In this document: one piece after another, positions 12,592-24,400 of the stretch
Position numbering within the stretch: the stretch's first letter is position 1
Layout: every line of letters begins with the position of its first letter
From: Trebouxia sp. TZW2008
Taxonomy: Eukaryota; Chlorophyta; Trebouxiophyceae; Trebouxiales; Trebouxiaceae
Length of the DNA: 64,000 nucleotides
Direction: 5' to 3'
NCBI GenBank assembly: GCA_002118135.1
Contig: BDIU01000253.1
Coordinates: forward strand, 279,941 to 343,940
Notes under the pieces: generated by a model
What the model saw: only the letters and a program-made list of their open reading frames with translations
Told to the model about the DNA's origin: nothing
The model's database searches: none
Made by a program: the position numbers and the translations under genes

Positions 12592-13064
12592 CTACTTTGC
12601 TTTGGACTGAGTGCCTGAAGCAGCATTGTTGCCTGAAGATTGAGCTGCAGATCCTCCACCATAGCTTGAACTGTTTGGGTTGTAGTAGTTTGCCCTGGAG
12701 TTGTCGTGCCCATCAGAGCCTCCACGGGAGGAGTAGTAGGCAGAGTTGTTCGGGTTGAGTTGGTTAGCATGGTTGTCTTTGTTGGCCTGCGAAACAAGAT
12801 TGGGCGTCGGCAAAATGCCAAGCTTGAAGATCAGGTCATCCTTCTGTAACAGTGCAAAAGTGTGCCCTAGTGATCAGGGCCTGCGCGCAGTTGCGCGACC
12901 GCTGTCAGGCTGCCATTGTTACTGCAACACTTTGCATGGGTTTTCGCGGCAATGCTGCCGAGCAAGAGCAACAGTATGTGAAGCACTTCACTTCCACAAG
13001 ACCATGCGATCAGTCGGACTGCTGCATGCAAGGGTTGTATACATACCTTTGAGTTCATGGTCAA
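12592..13064 (-). CDS. Small Asn-rich hydrophilic protein (copy A)
   Basis: Two exons, 13047..13064 and 12592..12843, joined in phase, giving 89 residues. Exon 1 is short: MTMNSK, then a GTATGT donor. Exon 2 reads DNHANQLNPNNSAYYSSRG, a Ser/Gly/Asn-rich stretch with a second degenerate unit (NSRANYYNPNSSSYGGG), and ends SKAK-TAG. The same motif occurs in the gene at 15181 on the other strand, so the two are paralogues. No membrane segment or signal is visible, and composition suggests a disordered protein. I do not recognise the family. The start is uncertain because the six-residue first exon rests only on splice consensus and phase. Confidence 0.6.
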
Positions 13065-15180
13065 TGTCGGATGTAGAGCTGTCGCTGCCTTGGTCTGTTA
13101 TCTTTCGACGATTGTTGTGTGAAGCTTGATCTCCTCAGCCGTGTTAAGCACGGCAAAGACTCGCCGTGCAGGACACGGCCAAATAATTGGCCCCCCTCGT
13201 TGGCCCGAACCTGCAAGGCGAACAGCAAACCGTTAGAATACCCGCATGCGTTTCTCGCCAATCGCAGTACTGGTCGAGAAGCAGCTGAGCTCCTTGTTCA
13301 GGAGCACTTTGCTTTGCAGATATGGCATTTACATGCTTGGGAGGCTGTGACAACACTGCAGCATGGGCTGTGCTATGGTCAAGATAGCCCTGATTCCTTG
13401 CAAGCATGGAAGCCAGCTTCTCTGCAACTGCAGTGGCAACAGTGCGCAACAGGTCACCTATATCTCATGATCACGAGTTATCACTGCGGCGACAATCTAC
13501 TCCTGTCACATGTACATGTTGAGTTGAGCAGCAGGAGCTGCAGCAGCAGCATATACTTCACAGTACTGGTACAAGTGCCGTGGTGCATGATGCTTTCGCT
13601 GAATGTGAATTTCAGCGTGGTGTTTGCTCTGTAGCAGAAGACGGCATCTGTAGCCAATGCACTAAGCCGGCTGAATGCATGCACCTACTCTTGCAGGCTT
13701 GCATTTGCCAGCGCTGAGAGTTTGCATCAGCTGGAGTCACCAGCATACCCTGCAGCCTACTACCAAGATTCTGGGTTTAACGTAACCTGACTTGTCTGTA
13801 ATGTCTATGTAGTATAGTTGCAGTGGCATGGTCTATCTGCCGTCCTCCTAGTTGTGCAGCTCAGCTTTAGTGACGAGCTGATGAAAGAGCGCACAATAGC
13901 AGCAGTCAATTTGCAGAACCCAGCGCGGCTTGTCTACAAATGTAGCTCTCAAGATGGCGCTGAAGCTCTTCTGTGCAAGCGCTTGAGCATCTGTTCCCAG
14001 AAGTATAGTATAGAATGCCTCAGCTTTGTGTGTACAGTCGTGACAAGAGGCAGGTAGGAAGCACGTGACATTGCCGGCAAAGTTGACACAACCAGGCGTA
14101 GTCTTGGAAAAATTGGTCAGACCAGAGATGTGTGCTTGTGTTTGCAGGATCATGCAATTTGAGCAATTCAGACAATGAGCAGGGCAGAGCATCTTGGCCC
14201 TTTACCATGCGATTACCTGTTGCCAGCAGTTTGCAGACAGCAGCTGTGCAACAGCCTTGACCAAGGCAGCCTGGCTTCAACACCTACTTGACATCTCACA
14301 GGCATGTTCAAGTGTGATAGACGGCTGATGGCAAGCAAACACAGCCAGCGGCTCACATGCTGCAACCCACATCAAGATACACTGTTTGCAGATTGTCAAC
14401 GCTCCAAATGCTTTTGAGAGACTGAGCAATAGTGCATGCGAGTGTGTGTGTTGTGCATGCAGTTTGCACAATGACCATCTAGAGTACCATGCATGCAGCT
14501 CATGCCATGTACTCAATTGAGCTTTGCAACAAATCATCTGAGCCTGCTGTTTGTTGGAATGCTGTACATGCACCTCAGTTTTGATTGAAATTTTGAACAT
14601 GTTAAGAGTGCTGTGTGTGACAATTAGTGTAAGACTATCGACAGTAGCAACATCTGGGCCCAATGGCGTGTTGTGTGGACGCATGCAGACTGTCCATGCC
14701 TGAGAGCTTAAACTTGTAACGAGCTCACGCACTACGCAGTGATGCTCCTTGTGCAGCACACAGTGAATGGTATTTTTGCTGCAAGGAGCAGTATGCATGA
14801 GCAGTTCATTGCCAGCACATGCATACTCAGTATTGACCTTGGTGGAGTAGTGCTGGCCTTCAAGTCCAGCAGTGTCAAGCAAGTGTCCAAGCTAAATCAG
14901 GACGTGAAATTGAAGCAAGAAATAATGAGAAGTTTCACACACAAAAGATTACGAGACATGCCCCTGCTGACACGACTTTGCTGGCCAGGCATGCCCTGGT
15001 TTCGGAGCAGAATGGCGGCCGTGTCCAGCCTGCAGTGGCAGTGTCGAGCACGGCTATCGAATCTTTGACAGAATCTTTGCATGACTTTTACACATGCGGA
15101 CAGTTGCTGCCATATATCGCGCGCTGGCACGTACACTCTGAGGACACTTTCTTTCAGCTTGAGCTCTGCCTGCTGCTATC
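13065..15180. other. Long region without supported gene
   Basis: About 2.1 kb between the divergent Asn-rich genes. Open frames of up to about 200 codons exist (for example minus 14277-14882), but none shows domains, splice-consistent extension or credible composition. Presumably promoter and spacer DNA. Confidence 0.4.
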
Positions 15181-15549
15181 ATGATCACGACTGCCCTCGC
15201 TGCCAGCAACGGCACCCAGATCATGGCTAGGCCCAGCCGTCTTCGCAGTCTGCCGAGGCACAGGGTCGGCACACGCCCTGTCAAAGTCTCGCAAGTGACA
15301 TACGCCAGAGTGAGTAGCAACGCCAGGCCCTATGAACTCGCATGCTGCATGTCATGATCCTCGTCGAGCTTAATTGACAACTAGAGTGGTCAACTTAAGT
15401 CAAGCATGTTGGCAGCTTGGTAACCTGCTGGTCTTGTCTTGCAGACCCCAAACGACAACCGTTCCAACCAGATGAATCCAAACAACCCTGCCTACACTGG
15501 CTCCAGGGGTGATCCGGCGGACATGATGACAACCATGCCAATCAACTGA
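15181..15549 (+). pseudogene. Asn-rich repeat protein (copy B), reading frame shifted
   Basis: Exon 1 is 15181..15309 (ATG, 43 codons, Arg/Ser/Ala-rich and poor in acids, possibly an organelle-targeting peptide), donor GTGAGT. Exon 2 starts at 15445 and reads NDNRSNQMNPNNPAYTGSRG in phase, but stops at 15547. In the next frame the sequence continues as two further good units, DDNHANQLNPNNPNYAGG and DDNRANQLNPNNPNYQGEF, to a TGA at 15660. The intended product is therefore probably three units long, and one small indel between about 15505 and 15520 breaks it. It could be a recent mutation or an assembly error. It is a paralogue of the gene at 12592. Confidence 0.6.
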
Positions 15550-15662
15550 ACCCCAACAACCCCAACTACGCTGGAGGATCTGGACATCAATCTGGTGGCA
15601 ATGATGACAACAGGGCCAACCAGCTGAACCCCAACAACCCAAACTATCAGGGCGAATTTTGA

Positions 15663-17279
15663 AGAGGCAGAATTTGATGATCGTGGCAAGTGTTCTTTAG
15701 TTAGACTTGGCACCACATCATTGCTTGTCTGAGAAGATATCAGAAGCACTTTGTAACAGCAGCTGTAATCAATGATACAAGTTGATGGATTCGAGCTATA
15801 GCCTGCCCTGTGTAGAATTGAGTTGATGAACCTGCCTCAATGGGTTGCTGTCACTATCTGCTGATATTTTGACACTCTTAGTCTGCTGAGTCATCTTGTA
15901 AGGAGACCACTGCATTGGTTAACGCTGTTCAAAACATGCTTTGCCTTGTTTTCAACAAGCTCGCAGAATGCTTCCTGAAAAGATATCGTTTGTACCATCA
16001 TAGCTGTGGGAGCTATGCAATGCATTCCTTGGTTTGCCGACGCACTGCTGCATCTGGTAATCATCACCCAGCTGTCATGACATGGGTGGCTTGTGATGCT
16101 GCAGTGTCTGCATCGCTGTAGCTTCTGTGCCCACATTCAGGCTGAACTGAACAGTGCCTTTGAAGCTTTAGTGGCTGGCGGATGACAACATTTGCAAATT
16201 GAGTAATTGATGCAGCAGTTACAGGCGCTTGCATGTAGCGTGAGAGCAGCAGCAAGGAGTGCTGCAGAGACACTTGAACAGGCTTGATTCGCTGAGCTGC
16301 CATGCTAAGTTTGACATAGCAGCTGCCCATCATCACTGTCTGCAGATGCTCAAGCTGTTGCAGAAGTTGACAATCAAAATCAGTTCCTTTGCAGTCACAC
16401 CAGCCATTTGTGGAAGTGTCTGGCACAGAAAAATGGCAATGACTGTGGCTTTCAGTAGTAGCACACAGGATGTACCGCTGCTCTTGCTTTGCACTACACA
16501 AAGAGCATACCTCACTCTGCACCAGATGGGCTTCAAAGTATTTGAGAAGCAGGCCACCGACAAGCTTGCCAAGGTGATAGGCACCGCTTCAAACGAGACA
16601 ATTGCCAAGGAGACGTTTACAAAGTGTGTTAACAGTACTGGCGCCTACAAAACGACATATGGAAGTCTTCAATGGAGGCCGTCCTGTCTGAAGCTGTCCT
16701 TGAAACTTTGGCAAGGCCTGCAAAGCTTGTGCATTACTTGTCGCAAGAACCTATGGGAGGTGTACCGTGGCTTTGACCTGGCAATCAAGCTTGGCAAACA
16801 TGTTGTGCCGAGCGATATCTGTGCTGAGCAGCACAAGCATTATATGCAGCGCTGCCCAGCATGATGTGAATTTTCCACCTCATGCATATTGCGACACGCT
16901 ACATGTAACCAGCAGTTGTTCCCACCGTTGGGCTGCAACGCGCAGTGTCTTGATCACGTCACCACCTTGTCTACCACGATCAAACGAGTGCGAAGAGCTG
17001 CAGCTGACGCGCTCAACCTTTGTTCGATGCGTACCTAGTCAGATAGGTTGACCCCCTCATGCTGTCGGCGCTGTTTGCTCTTTGTCGCCGCATTTAGCTG
17101 CTGAGAGAGCTTCTTGAGGCTGTCAGAGGTACACGAACGAAAGATGGTCACCTGAATTGCAGTTGACGTCGCCCAGCGATCAAGATTGCGGTGCTGTAAA
17201 GCCTGTATCAAACTTTCAGTGAAGACATTAATAGAAGCTTTTTGCTAACTGATTGTTGCACTTTGCGCAAGTCCGCAGC
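15663..17279. other. Region without firmly supported gene
   Basis: About 1.6 kb. A 201-codon plus-strand frame (16259-16864) has no recognisable domain. Within it another frame, after a possible acceptor at about 16640, reads DIWKSSMEAVLSEAVLETLA, which looks more protein-like but soon stops. It may be an eroded exon. I see no better interpretation. Confidence 0.35.
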
Positions 17280-17761
17280 ATGAAGCAAGCTACTGCAGGA
17301 TCAGGCTCAGCAGCAGACCCCAAGTACCCAGACACCGCTGCTGCCAATGCAGATTTGGAAGCTAGATTGACCGGAGGCGGACAGCATGGAGCAGGAGGTG
17401 GAGGAAGCTCGATGCCCAACGAGGCACAGGTCCGCTTGAGCTTGCATGCCTTCGTTGATGCGTGTGTACTGAGCTGCAGCTACGCTTTGTCTGAAGGGCA
17501 CGTATGTCACGACGAAATGCCTGAGGCGCTGCAATTGTTACTCGGCTCGCTTCGGCATCAGTGTTCAAGCCTTTCAGGACCAACAAAGAAGTTCCAGTTT
17601 GCATGCTGCCTTTGCATGCCACAAGGTCACACAGGGGCTGCCATCAGCTGAAACTGTGGTGCCTGCAGAAAAACTATGCAGAGAACCAACGTCTTCAGGG
17701 CAGCAACAAGGATGGAGGACAGGTGGCGCCAGAGTCAAAGCCTGGTGCATACAACAAGTGA
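17280..17761 (+). CDS. Small Gly/Ala-rich hydrophilic protein
   Basis: Exons 17280..17429 and 17669..17761 join in phase 0 (CAG/AAA), giving 80 residues. The first part reads SGSAADPKYPDTAAANADLE and then a Gly-rich stretch; the second reads KNYAENQRLQGSNKDGG and ends PGAYNK-TGA. There is no membrane segment. Composition (Gly, Ala, Asn, Gln, Asp, Lys) suggests a disordered, possibly stress-related protein, but I do not recognise it. The ATG lies directly after a possible acceptor, so an upstream exon cannot be excluded. Confidence 0.5.
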
Positions 17762-18422
17762 TGACTTGAGGAGAGGCTCATAAGCAACAAATGTGATGTG
17801 TGACATTAGGCTCTTGCAGCTTCAGCATGCGGGGTTCGGCAGCATCACCACTGCAATATGCTCTCCTGATACGCTTGCAACAGACACTGGTTAGCACATA
17901 TTTTGCTTGCCATGTTGAGCAGGGTCTCATTGGTGTGAACCGACCCTTTGTCAACCTGGTACAAGACCCACTTGTCCAATTGTGCAAGTGCCTTCTCTTC
18001 CTTGCGAGCATTGCGGAGCAGAAAATGCCTCTTGCTAACAAAGATGCAATTTCCTCATGCCTAGCAGAAAGCTATCATAGTGCTTGAGCTGAACAATGCA
18101 TGCTACTTGCATGTGTAGCGTCAGCGTTCCATAGACCTGAAGTGTGCATCCGGCGAGAAAGCACAGAACAGACAAACCTGTCATGCTGTTTGTATACATC
18201 TTGCATACCTTGAAACAGAACCACAACCAACAGCGGCAGCATTAGCAATGTCAGACTGTTAGACTCTGCAAATATTCAGGAGTTCATTCGCTTTGCACTT
18301 CAAAATATACACATGATCTGCATCCAACTCTACAACACAACTTTTGTATTGCTGAACAAACAACCAAATCACCAACTCTATCCTGAGCATCCTGACCTAA
18401 GTCGCACTACCTAATGTGAAAT
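17762..18422. other. Intergenic region before the SDA1 3' end
   Basis: About 660 bp between converging genes. No gene, repeat or signal could be supported. Confidence 0.4.
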
Positions 18423-21400
18423 CTACTTCCTGGAGCGATCAAAGTTGCTGCCTTTGACATGTCCTTTGAAGCCTTTGCCTTTTCTTTTACTGCTCTTGGC
18501 ACGCCTATTGATCTGCCTGGCTCGAGCTGCTGCAGGCATGTTCTTGTTCTTGGCTTTCTCCCTGTTGCTGGTGCCGCCAGTCTTCTTCTTTTTCAGACCG
18601 CTGGCGGCTCCAAAACCTTCCCTGCCCTCACGACCTGCATGTGATCCATTATGTTATGCATTGTTCAAGTATTCTCCAATAACAGCAGTAATGAATTACA
18701 CATGCCACCCAAGGTGCTAAGTGTGTGTGGCACAAGTCCTATTCTGGCCAGACAGGCTTGTTTTCAGTGCCACAGTAAGGACGTCTGTTGTTCAAGTAAT
18801 GCAGTCATCCCTTACTGCACTGATTGTGTGCCTATGTGTCCATATTTGCAGCTCCAGCTGTGATTGTGCTTGCTTGCACGTATTGGCAATCAAGGACAGA
18901 GATAGTCTGCTTTGCTATGAATTAGCGTTTGGCATAGCAAAATGTTGCAGTGTGCAGCAGCAACACAGGCTTGTGCCAGTCCCTTATGCAATAGACAGCA
19001 ACTCTATGCTTGTTCCTACTCCTAGGTCAAGAATTTGCGAGCAAACCACCTCAAAACCTTGCAGAGCAACTGTGAAGCACGACCACTTACCTTCAAGGAC
19101 AGACTGCATGCGCTCTTCCTTGGTCTTGCGCCTCTTATGGCGGCCTTGCAGATCCTCGCCTGCCACTCTTGCCTCACTCACCACATTCAGACCATCCTGA
19201 AACATAACAAAACTAGTGATCATCCAAGCCATCAGCAGCAGTCAAAGCTGTCACATTATCAAGGTCCAACAGGCAAAATGCAGACAGGAGGCTACTCATG
19301 CGTTACAATAACTTCTGCATGGCATGCGTAGGTACACCACTTGCAGCACTGGGCATACACAATAGCAAGATGTTCCAGCATACACATCTCAGCTGCATGA
19401 TTGCTGACAGGCTGATCTGCAAGGGACACATGATGCAGCAGGCTGATCACAGCTGACTGCATGCAGATCACTCGACTGTACAAGTCACTGCAGAAAATGA
19501 CAGCAAACGTCCACATCGCATGTGCACTGCGGCTCGGCTATGTCCAGAAGCAAATGCACATTGCAGGTTCACTTTCTGTGATGGGACTCAAATGATGATG
19601 ACAGCAAGCATGCAAGACATACCTTGAACTGCAAGGCAGCCTCTGCTTCTTCTTCTGCCTGTGCCTCTCGCCTGGCCCTCTTGCTCTTTGTGGTCTTCAG
19701 CCCGAACTTCTGCATCGTATTGTTCACAGCTTGCCTGCAATGAAAGCAAACCCTTGTACAAAATACAAGCTACTGCTTAATGTACGAGCAAGCAGACAGC
19801 CATAAGCCCGTGGTGATGCTTGCTAGCGGTGACTTTTAGCCTAATCTGCTGCATTCTATTGTTCTCTGCAAGAAAATGCATTGCTGTTGTCAGTGAACTC
19901 AGTAAGGGACTTGCAAAGCAAGTTCGAGCTGATATTGAAATTGCACTTTGCCAATGTCATGTAGTGACTCATTTGGCAAGTGCTACTGGCAAAGCTGACC
20001 TGTGTCTGAGCTGCTTGATGCGCTCAAAGTCCTCTGCAGTCAGCACCCTGCCCCATTCAATGGGCACCCCTGCCTGCCCATTCTGCCCATTAGCTTCAGC
20101 CTGAGCCCCTTTCGCTGCTGCCAGTTGCCTTTTGAGAGTCTGCAGGCTGTCAGCACCAGGCTCCAGCTTAGGCTTTTGCCTTGCGGCTTTCCTTGCTTCC
20201 TGTTCCTCTTCTGCATCACTGTGTTGAAGCTCCTGCTCTTGCTCTTCTTGGTCTAACTCTGCATGTTGCAAGAGTGTTTGCGCGGCCGAAGCTGACAAGG
20301 CGTTGAAGAGCAGCAAAACCACATTGGAATTGCGCAAAAGATAAACAATGGGTTTTGACCCAAAACCAACATAGATCACACATGAGATGGCTCACCCCTG
20401 TCAGAAGATGCTTGTGCCTCTTCATCTTCTTCTTCTCCATTGTCCGAGCTATTGTTAGAGACGCCTGCTGTCTCAGCAGCTGCTTCAAGTGTTGAGTCAC
20501 GCTCTTGATCTGAAATTTCTGATTGCCCAACCTCGTCTTCTAGCTCCTGCTGCAAGTCCTCCTCTTCCTCAGATGATGCATGCAGGTTCTGAGCACCCTC
20601 AGCATCATCTGATTCAGCAGCTTCTGCGTCAGCATCATCTGAGTCAAGCTGATCTGACTCAGCAGCATCTGACTCATCCTGACCTGACTCAGGAGCGTTT
20701 GACTCATCACGGTCTGATGCAGCAGCAGCAGCAAGTTCCAAATCAGCATGAAGCACTCCATCTGCAGCTGCAACATCTGTGGGTTCTGAAACAGCATCTG
20801 AGTCTGCGTCTGAGTCATCAGCTGAATCTGCCTCTGACTCAGCAGCTGAGCTGGCCAGCTCAAGCTCTGAGTCAGCGTCTGAGTCATCAAGCTCTGCATC
20901 TGAGTCATTACCTCTGAGTTCTGCTGCCTCTAGCAAATCAGCGCCCACTACACGATCCTGCACTCTCAGACCAGACAGCAACTTTCACCATATATGCCAC
21001 ATGCGGAATGCATGATGGTGCAATGGGTACATGACCGAATGCAATGTTGTGCCACAGCATGCTTTGTACGAACTCCGTAGACTGGGGACGGTAGGATGAA
21101 CGTGGATGAGCACAATCACAGCATGGTAGCGATGCAACACGGCGTACCACCATGTGTCTAGCACCCAGATTGCATTGCAACATGGCAGTGCTGTGCAAAT
21201 GTTTCAGGCCAACAGCACCTGCGTAATGCAGTAGTCGGGTATGTTGGGCAACATTCATATCAGCCACATGCCTTGAGCCGACCCTGCTTGCCCACAGCAG
21301 TCAGCGGTTGGCCTTGCAGCAACATCAAGGCACTTCAGCAAATCCTCCTCCTTCTCTCTTGTTGTTTCCTGTTAGATGCAAGTGCTCATCAGGAGGCGCA

Positions 21401-24400
21401 TAGGCTTATACTTACCCTGATCTGCCCAGCACCGTACTGTACAGGTCGTGCTTCCAGGTCTGCTCCCCTGCCCCTGTCCTTCTTCTCCAGCATGTACGGC
21501 GCAATCTCTCTGAACAAGCTGATCAAAGATCTAGCTGCCGAGGCCACTGCCTTCTCTTTGTACTTCTTGTATGCAGTCAAGTCCTGCACAATACATGACA
21601 CAATGAGACAAAGCTTGTAATGTCAAGGTGCAGGCAAATTCTATGCATCGTTTGTCAGTGTCTGCATCAAAGTGTGTGGCTATCTCTGAACGACTGATCA
21701 GAGACCTAGCCGCAGAAGCCACTGCATTCTCCTTGTCTTTCTTGTATGCAGGAAAGCCCTGCATAATGACGTACTACCATGAACAACATTGCACCGGGGC
21801 GCTTTGTTATGGGACACCTAATCAAGCATGAAGCTGAAGAAAGCACCAAGCAAAAGCTGGTCAGATCTGACAGAAGCAATCGCAGGTTGCTGCCTTCCAA
21901 ATAGGTGACGCAAAGACAAATTGGAGCAATGGAGGCTCAGGCTCCGACCATGATTAGGAAATGCATGTGCATCCCACATCAATGCAGTTGACCATAAAGC
22001 TGCTCCAGAACTGGTGCAAACTACTGATATCATGCAGGTTCTACGGCGCTACCAGAACAGGTCAAGGAAGCAGTATCGACAGCACAAAACATCGACTTCA
22101 GATGCTCAGCAGGAGACCAGGGCTTTGATGGTAACAAACACTGGCACAAGCATTTCAACAGCCTCTTGGATACTGAAAAGCGTTGCAAGGAGAGCGCACC
22201 AAGAGAACTTCCTGGCTCATGATGAGGGGCATGCGCATGCAGATCTCCCGCACAGTCTTTAACCCCACCGTGATCTCCTCTGGCCGAGCTCTGTCATGCA
22301 CAAACTGATTGCATAGGTGCCGCACTACGGGCTGCAGCCACTCAGGGGGCACCAAGTCATGGCAAGCCTGCAACAACATCCAGCTCACAATCAGTTGACA
22401 GTGACCTGTCATGGACACTGTGACTGGCAGCTGATGTTGCCTGAAAAAGTCACGGTGAACAGTGGACAACAGCACTCAGGGAGCACCAAGTCATGGCAAG
22501 CCTGTTCACACTACATAGCCTGCATTTGACTGACAGCAAACACTGAGGTGAATAGAGGTGGGCAGTAATTCAGATGGTGTAAAGTTCAGCAATAGGAGGA
22601 TTGCAGTAAACAGATGCTTGGCAACCAGAAGGACGGAGCCTCGGCAACAATCATAGCTAGAACGCAAAACAAAATACTTCAATGCTGAAGAGCAGATACA
22701 GTTGAGTCATCACCTGAACGGTGTGTTGACTGCTCAGTTGGACACATCTATACCTAGTTTATGCAGGCAGGCTTGACAGCTAATGTGCCAGCTCACTTGG
22801 TCTGATGCGAACAGAACATATATGGGGCATAACGCGTTACTGCCAAGTCATGACTGAGATGTCACTTTTCAGATGCATGATCTATGCACAAGGCATACAT
22901 GCATTGTTGGCGTACCCTGATGAGTGCTGCCAAACATGTGTGACATCTCTCTGCCTAGGCTGAACCAGGTTGAGATAGGAGGCATGGTACTTCTCATTCA
23001 TGAGCAGCTTACGCACACCAATGACGCAGGCTGTGACATCCCTCTGCCTGGAGCACAAGATTCAGCACAAGGGGCTTACCATTATCAGCGCTGCCAAGAC
23101 AAGTATCACACCTCTCTGTCTTGGCTGAACCACTTGGAGGTAGGGTGCACATTTGGCTCCCAGATCATGTATGACATTTGGCTATCTTGAGTATTTAGCA
23201 CCACTGGCTTACCATGATGAGTGCTGCCAAGACATGCGTGACGTCTCTCTGCCTGGGCTGCACCAGATTGAGGTAGGATGCATAGTACTTCTCGTCCATG
23301 AGCAGCTTATGCACACCAATCACCCGGGCTGTCACAGTGATCATGGCCAAGCGAGTCTCCCAGGTTTCCTTCTTGTAGCGCACATTCAGCTGCGTGAACA
23401 GCTTCTCTGCAAATGTCTGCAAAACAAGGCAGGGAGCTGTGTCAATTGGATGTGGTGAGCAGCTTGACAGTATCCATTATGAATGTCATCCAGCTACATC
23501 AAGAGCTTCTCTCAGAAACGTTCGCAAGAAGGACCAATCTGTCAGCTGTTCGTCAATTGGATTGAGGGTGTCGGGCCCAGCTTGACAGTGCCTTTCTGAC
23601 ATGCTAGTCAGCTACATGAACTGAGTTTCTGCAAATGCCTGTACAAAGGGATAATCTGTCAGCCAACTGTCCACTGGCAAGGCAGGCACGTGGTGTGTGC
23701 TGCGTCATTTCAATCGAACAGCTGCCAACTCACTCGGACTCTCGCTGGTGACAAGCTGAGCAGGCCAAGCACATTCATTGAGACAGCTGCATCGTCTGGT
23801 GCTGTATGTCTCTGGCCTTGAGCCTTGTGATGGCTAGTCAACATACAAGCATGAGCATGTTGATCCTCAGATCATGTTGTTCCTGGCATGCACACACGCA
23901 CATGGAAACTCCACACAAATCACAATGACAATTGTCATGCTAAGACTGCTCATTCCAACACATGCTCTAGGTGTGTGTGGCCGAAGTCCTGTCTCGCCAG
24001 GCAGGCTTGTTCTGTGCGACTTTGGAGGGATGTCTGATAACTCCATACAAATCATAGCTCACAAATTTTAGGTCATACATCATACCTGGGGGTCATTGAG
24101 CAGCTGCACCGCAGCAAAGCTATCATGTGGGTTTGAGTTCTCCTTGCGGGCTTGCCTCTTGACAGTGGCCATCACACGCTTCAGCTTGGCTTGCTTCTTC
24201 TTCTTGCTGGACTTGGTCCCCTGCAGTTCAGCAGGGAGATGAAATGGTGAAGGCACTGTTTTTCCAAAGACGCCAGGCATTTCCAGTCTCTGCAGGTTTT
24301 GTCAACTGGCCCTAGGGTTGCGCTGAGCGTAGGCCTGTCTGATGAATGGCGCTTGTAAGTGCAGGCTGCAGTGACAATCGAGTATTGACAGTGCAACACA

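Noticed and set aside
14277..14882. 201-codon minus-strand open frame
   Set aside because: No domain, no splice-consistent extension, and Cys/His/Thr-heavy composition typical of translated non-coding sequence here.
16259..16864. 201-codon plus-strand open frame
   Set aside because: No recognised motif, and part of it looks better in another frame. Left as an unresolved region.
20570..20930. Plus-strand Gln/His/Leu-rich frame opposite SDA1 exon 10
   Set aside because: It is the antisense shadow of the Ser/Asp-rich acidic tract of SDA1.
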